From assembly GCF_020382885.2 (NCBI RefSeq), contig NC_058515.1:4199223-4263222 (forward strand): a stretch of DNA of 64,000 bases, written 5' to 3'. Both the position numbers and the translations under genes were made by a program. Shown piece by piece: positions 60,450 through 64,000 of this stretch. Position 1 is the stretch's first letter; each line of letters begins with the position of its first letter. This DNA comes from Scatophagus argus (taxonomy: Eukaryota; Chordata; Actinopteri; Scatophagidae). The notes under the pieces were generated by a model, which was not told the DNA's origin, made no database searches, and saw nothing but the letters and a program-made list of their open reading frames with translations.

Positions 60450-63400
60450 TTCCTGTGAGAAGAAGAAAAAAAATGATTAAAAAATGATTAGACTTGAAAA
60501 ACCCAGTAACTTTAAATTTTAACTCATGATTTGCCTAATTGGAATAAACAAAAGAAAAGTGGATGTTTAATTTGTGTCACAGTGACACTGTTCACTGTGT
60601 TGTAGTTGACAATCAGTGGCTTCACTGTCAAGACCTAATGCAATATGAACATAGATTATTAATATATATATGACATAGCCTGTAGGTTTCTGAAGAGCCA
60701 TTGTGAAGCACATTGTAGCTGCTCTTACAACCTGACTCCACCTAACTCACAGCTATTTCAACAATGAGCAAAGAGTAGGAGCACAGACTTTTTGTACTGT
60801 CTATTAGTATAATTAACCAAGCCATATTTTCAGTCTGATATTGGCAAGAAAAATTACTACACATACGCTACACACCTTTTGCAAACATAATACAGACATA
60901 CAAATCCAGCAATGGCTTGAGGTAGGGGCTGGCTGTATACAACCGACTACTTAACTGCTCCTGGGACAAATGATTTCTTTTTTACATTTTTGGAGGGGGG
61001 GCTATGGCAGTCTAAAGCTCCTTTTAATACCAATCAGATGGAAGTTTAATTCCATAGAGAAAAGTGCTGTCATTTCTGATAACACAATGCATCTTGACAT
61101 ATGATTATTTCTGCCTTAAGAATGGGGATCTGCTACTGTTGTTTGCTTAAGTGACATATTAATGTACTGTCCCAGATTATATCCAACTTTACCTTATCAT
61201 ACTCTAGCTCAAGGTTTTACTTTCTTCCTCTGATGACAAGCTTATCAGCTGGTGGCTGTTCAACTGTCAAGTATTAAGCAATTTGCATGTTAAACTGATA
61301 CAGAGCATGGATCAGTCCTTATTTGCAACTAAAGTGGACAATGGAAACTTATGACAGCGAAGTGAAAATGATCAGAAATAAGTTTATAGTAACATTTACA
61401 TCTCTTCATGTCATTTTGATCATTATTATTAACTGTTATCCATTTTTTGGAGCCCATTGGCAATGGAATAAAAGTTGAAGGATGATGTTATTATTATTAT
61501 TCTGTTAAATTGGTCAGTAAAATCAAATGTCCCACCTTGTAGTTGCTATATCAAAATCCACACGTTTGGTTTGTACTCCAGGATCTGAGTGAGCCGGGAA
61601 ACTATGTGGTGTTTGATCCCACACTGCTTCACCTTTACACACACAACTATGATTCTACCAGACCAAAGTCCAGCACGTGGCCAACACACAAAAGTATGTA
61701 CATTGTAATTAAGAGCAAACGTCAGTGTTGAAAGCCTGGTATAAGCAATGCATATCCCACATTTTGTATGTGTATGTTTTTTTTTTTGCGCTTCACATGT
61801 TGTCAAAGCAAATTTACTCATCAGTTCATCTCCTGTTCAGCTACAGGCCTCAGCTACAGCTAACTGATGCTCATTTCATTTATTTGGATGACAGTTCTCA
61901 TTTTTTATAGATTCCTATTGGAGTCCTCACAGGCAAGTTTAGTGCACACACTCTACAATACCACAGATAAGGTGATGACAGATAACTTTGCAGAGAGGCA
62001 GCCAAAAATTTTAAACTGGGACACAGTCAGAGTGTGTGAGATGGGAGCGGTAGGGAACGAGGGAAGGAGGAAGCAGCAAGGTCACACAGAGGAGGGAAAA
62101 TAAAGTGAGCACTGGAGATTACAATGCTGTTCGAAAGTCATATCAGTGAACTGCAGCCTTCCTCTCCTCTCCTCTGCCTCTGTGGAGTTATATAAACTTG
62201 AGCCACTGAACAACAGTCAGCAAAAGGTAAAAGCAGAGATGAAGACGGTGTAGCTTGTGGCTCCAGCATATAAGTGACAAAAATGTATGTAAATATAAGT
62301 AAACATATACAAAATGACATCCCCGACATTTCAAGCCTGAAGCCCATTAAGTTACAAGTAAAATTACATACGATCAACTTCTTTTGCTTCTTCCTTTGCT
62401 TCACAAGTTATCAAGAGTCAATGCAGTTAACCTGAACAAAGAGCTAATGTGCAGCTTCATTACTGTGCAGATGAGAGCTTGTATTTGAACTTTATTGATC
62501 CCACAGAAGGGAAATTCACTTGTCATGGCAGCTCACATGAACAGAATAGAGTGCAAAAAGCAAAAGTGTGCAAAACAGTTAATAAAAATAAAAACAGTTA
62601 TAAATTAAAATTTATAAAATTTGCAAAAATCACATCCTGCATTTACAATGAGCAACTTTATACGGATGTTTCAGCAGTTTCCCCAGTTGACACAGTGTTA
62701 TCACGTTGCTTTGAATCTGTCCTTATCTGTTCTAGCTATTTGTAACTCTGACAAAACCAGGAAATTACATCATTAAAAAAGATGCTGAGAGTGGCACAAA
62801 ATGCTGTAGGAGTTGTATGGGGCCCTAACACTCCAGTGGCTGTATTTTTTGATTTTTGTACTTGTTTGTATATAATTTGTCTACGGAAGCTTAAAAACAG
62901 TCAACATCTTTTAATCAGGTCACTCAGGTCTATATTTACCCAAGTAGCGTGTGTGCATTTTTGTGTTATCATTTTCCACAAACAGGTAGGACAGCCATGC
63001 AGATGAGAATGATATTCATGTCTTTGGAAAGTCTGTTTAGTCTACGTGTAAGTCTAAAAGTGTTACTCTGAAAATTCTGTGTGGTAGCTGAGAGAGTTCA
63101 GTGTACTACAACTTAAGAAAACACATGCAAAATAGACAAGCCACAAAGTAGCATAGATAACAAGGGATACAAATCTGTTTCCAGTCACAGTGGTTACACA
63201 CTGCAATGAGACAAATACCATATGAAGGGTAGGCAACAACATGTCCAGCAGGGGGAGACAGAAAGTCCCTCCAAACGCAGGTGTGGTGCTGCAGGCAAAG
63301 CAAGGAGCGCACCAGCAGGCAAAACAACCTGGAGCAAGGTTCAGATGGTACAGAGTTAACAGAGGTTTTCTCAAGAGGCAGCAAAAGGTGCTTTACTGTG

Positions 63401-64000
63401 GAAAAGGTCAAAATATCTCACACTAGACCTTTTCAAAACTTTAGACTTTGAACCACATAAAAAAGAAAAATGCTTGTCATGATTTATATCCTCAGGAAAA
63501 AAAAAAACAACCACTCTACTAAATTAATGCCCTGCTGCTAATAAACAGGTTATTTAGAATTTGATGAGCAAACTGACAAATACACATACACAAATAATCA
63601 TGTCTTCACAATAAAATACTAATGAAAGTTCAAAAACTCAGACCCACTTGGACTTGGTCTTCAATTTAGTGGCATTGACTAGGGTGCTTGTTAAAGCAAA
63701 GACTCAGTCAAGACTCAGATATTATTTTGACAAACTTTGCATGCACCATCGGAAGACAAACCTGTGCTACAGTGAAAAGCACTTACTGACATTTAAGTAA
63801 CCAAAGCTGCCTCTGATGCTGGTGCTCCCCTGGTTAGACTGGACAGCAGTCAGAGTCAGAGAATGGGGCTGATTCTACTTAATGAATAGACTCGTTGCTA
63901 TGGTGATCTCTCAAACAAGGAAGGCCTGAAAATGAAAACATTCATTATTGGCTTTTTTGTTTTGTTTTGTTTTTTTCTCGTGGGAGGCTTTTCACATTCA
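60450..64000. other. Intergenic sequence right of the UGT gene
   Basis: No gene is supported. A plus-strand TATA-like signal is at 62,188-62,196 with a GT donor-like site shortly after. A LINE 3' end in reverse is at about 62,488-62,610. The other open frames are short and resemble nothing recognised. Confidence 0.5.
62488..62610 (-). repeat. LINE 3' end fragment
   Basis: AACTTTATTGATCCCACAGA followed by GGGAAATTCACTTGTCATGG is the reverse of a common teleost LINE 3' end. It is truncated. Confidence 0.65.

Overview
The window is vertebrate genomic DNA from a ray-finned fish, probably a percomorph teleost. The evidence is a cluster of novel immune-type receptor (NITR) genes, an intronless UGT of the fish UGT5 type, compact introns and typical teleost repeats: tRNA-headed SINEs of the Mermaid kind, Tc1-like transposons and Rex1/CR1-like LINE ends. 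The species cannot be named from the sequence alone. All comparisons were made by eye.

Region 1 (about 1-42,200) is an NITR array, entirely on the minus strand. Seven complete five-exon models can be spliced: 2766-4447, 10221-11939, 16768-18424, 23222-24830, 30339-32147, 35189-36969 and 40654-42131. Each encodes a leader, one exon carrying both a V-type and an I-type Ig domain, a transmembrane exon, a short linker exon and a cytoplasmic exon. The last exon has a canonical ITIM (LHYAAL or IHYAAL) and a terminal ITIM-like CVYSxV. All seven therefore look like inhibitory surface receptors. The first five are near copies in repeated units of about 6.4-7.5 kb; the sixth and seventh are progressively more divergent. 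Three units also hold a truncated NITR pseudogene between the functional genes, and a fourth has a Tc1-like element at that place. The V domains differ mainly in the CDR-like loops, whereas the I domain, transmembrane and tail exons are almost constant.

Region 2 (about 42,200-51,090) has no recognisable gene. It holds a LINE 3' end with a GATTCT tail, a complex set of direct repeats (46.4-51.0 kb) including a tandem duplication of about 500 bp, and another retroelement end inserted into one copy.

Region 3 (about 51,090-64,000) holds three ordinary genes. The first is a plus-strand rhodopsin-family receptor that matches prostaglandin D2 receptor 2 (ptgdr2/CRTH2). The second is a convergent minus-strand, two-exon GPCR of the GPR4/GPR132 type. 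The third is a minus-strand single-coding-exon UDP-glucuronosyltransferase of UGT5 type. The last 3.5 kb has no supported gene.

No CRISPR array, tRNA or rRNA gene was seen. The biologically interesting part is the NITR array: recent tandem duplication, CDR-focused divergence on a homogenised signalling frame, loss of the V-domain J motif in six of seven genes, and a shared promoter CCAAT element.
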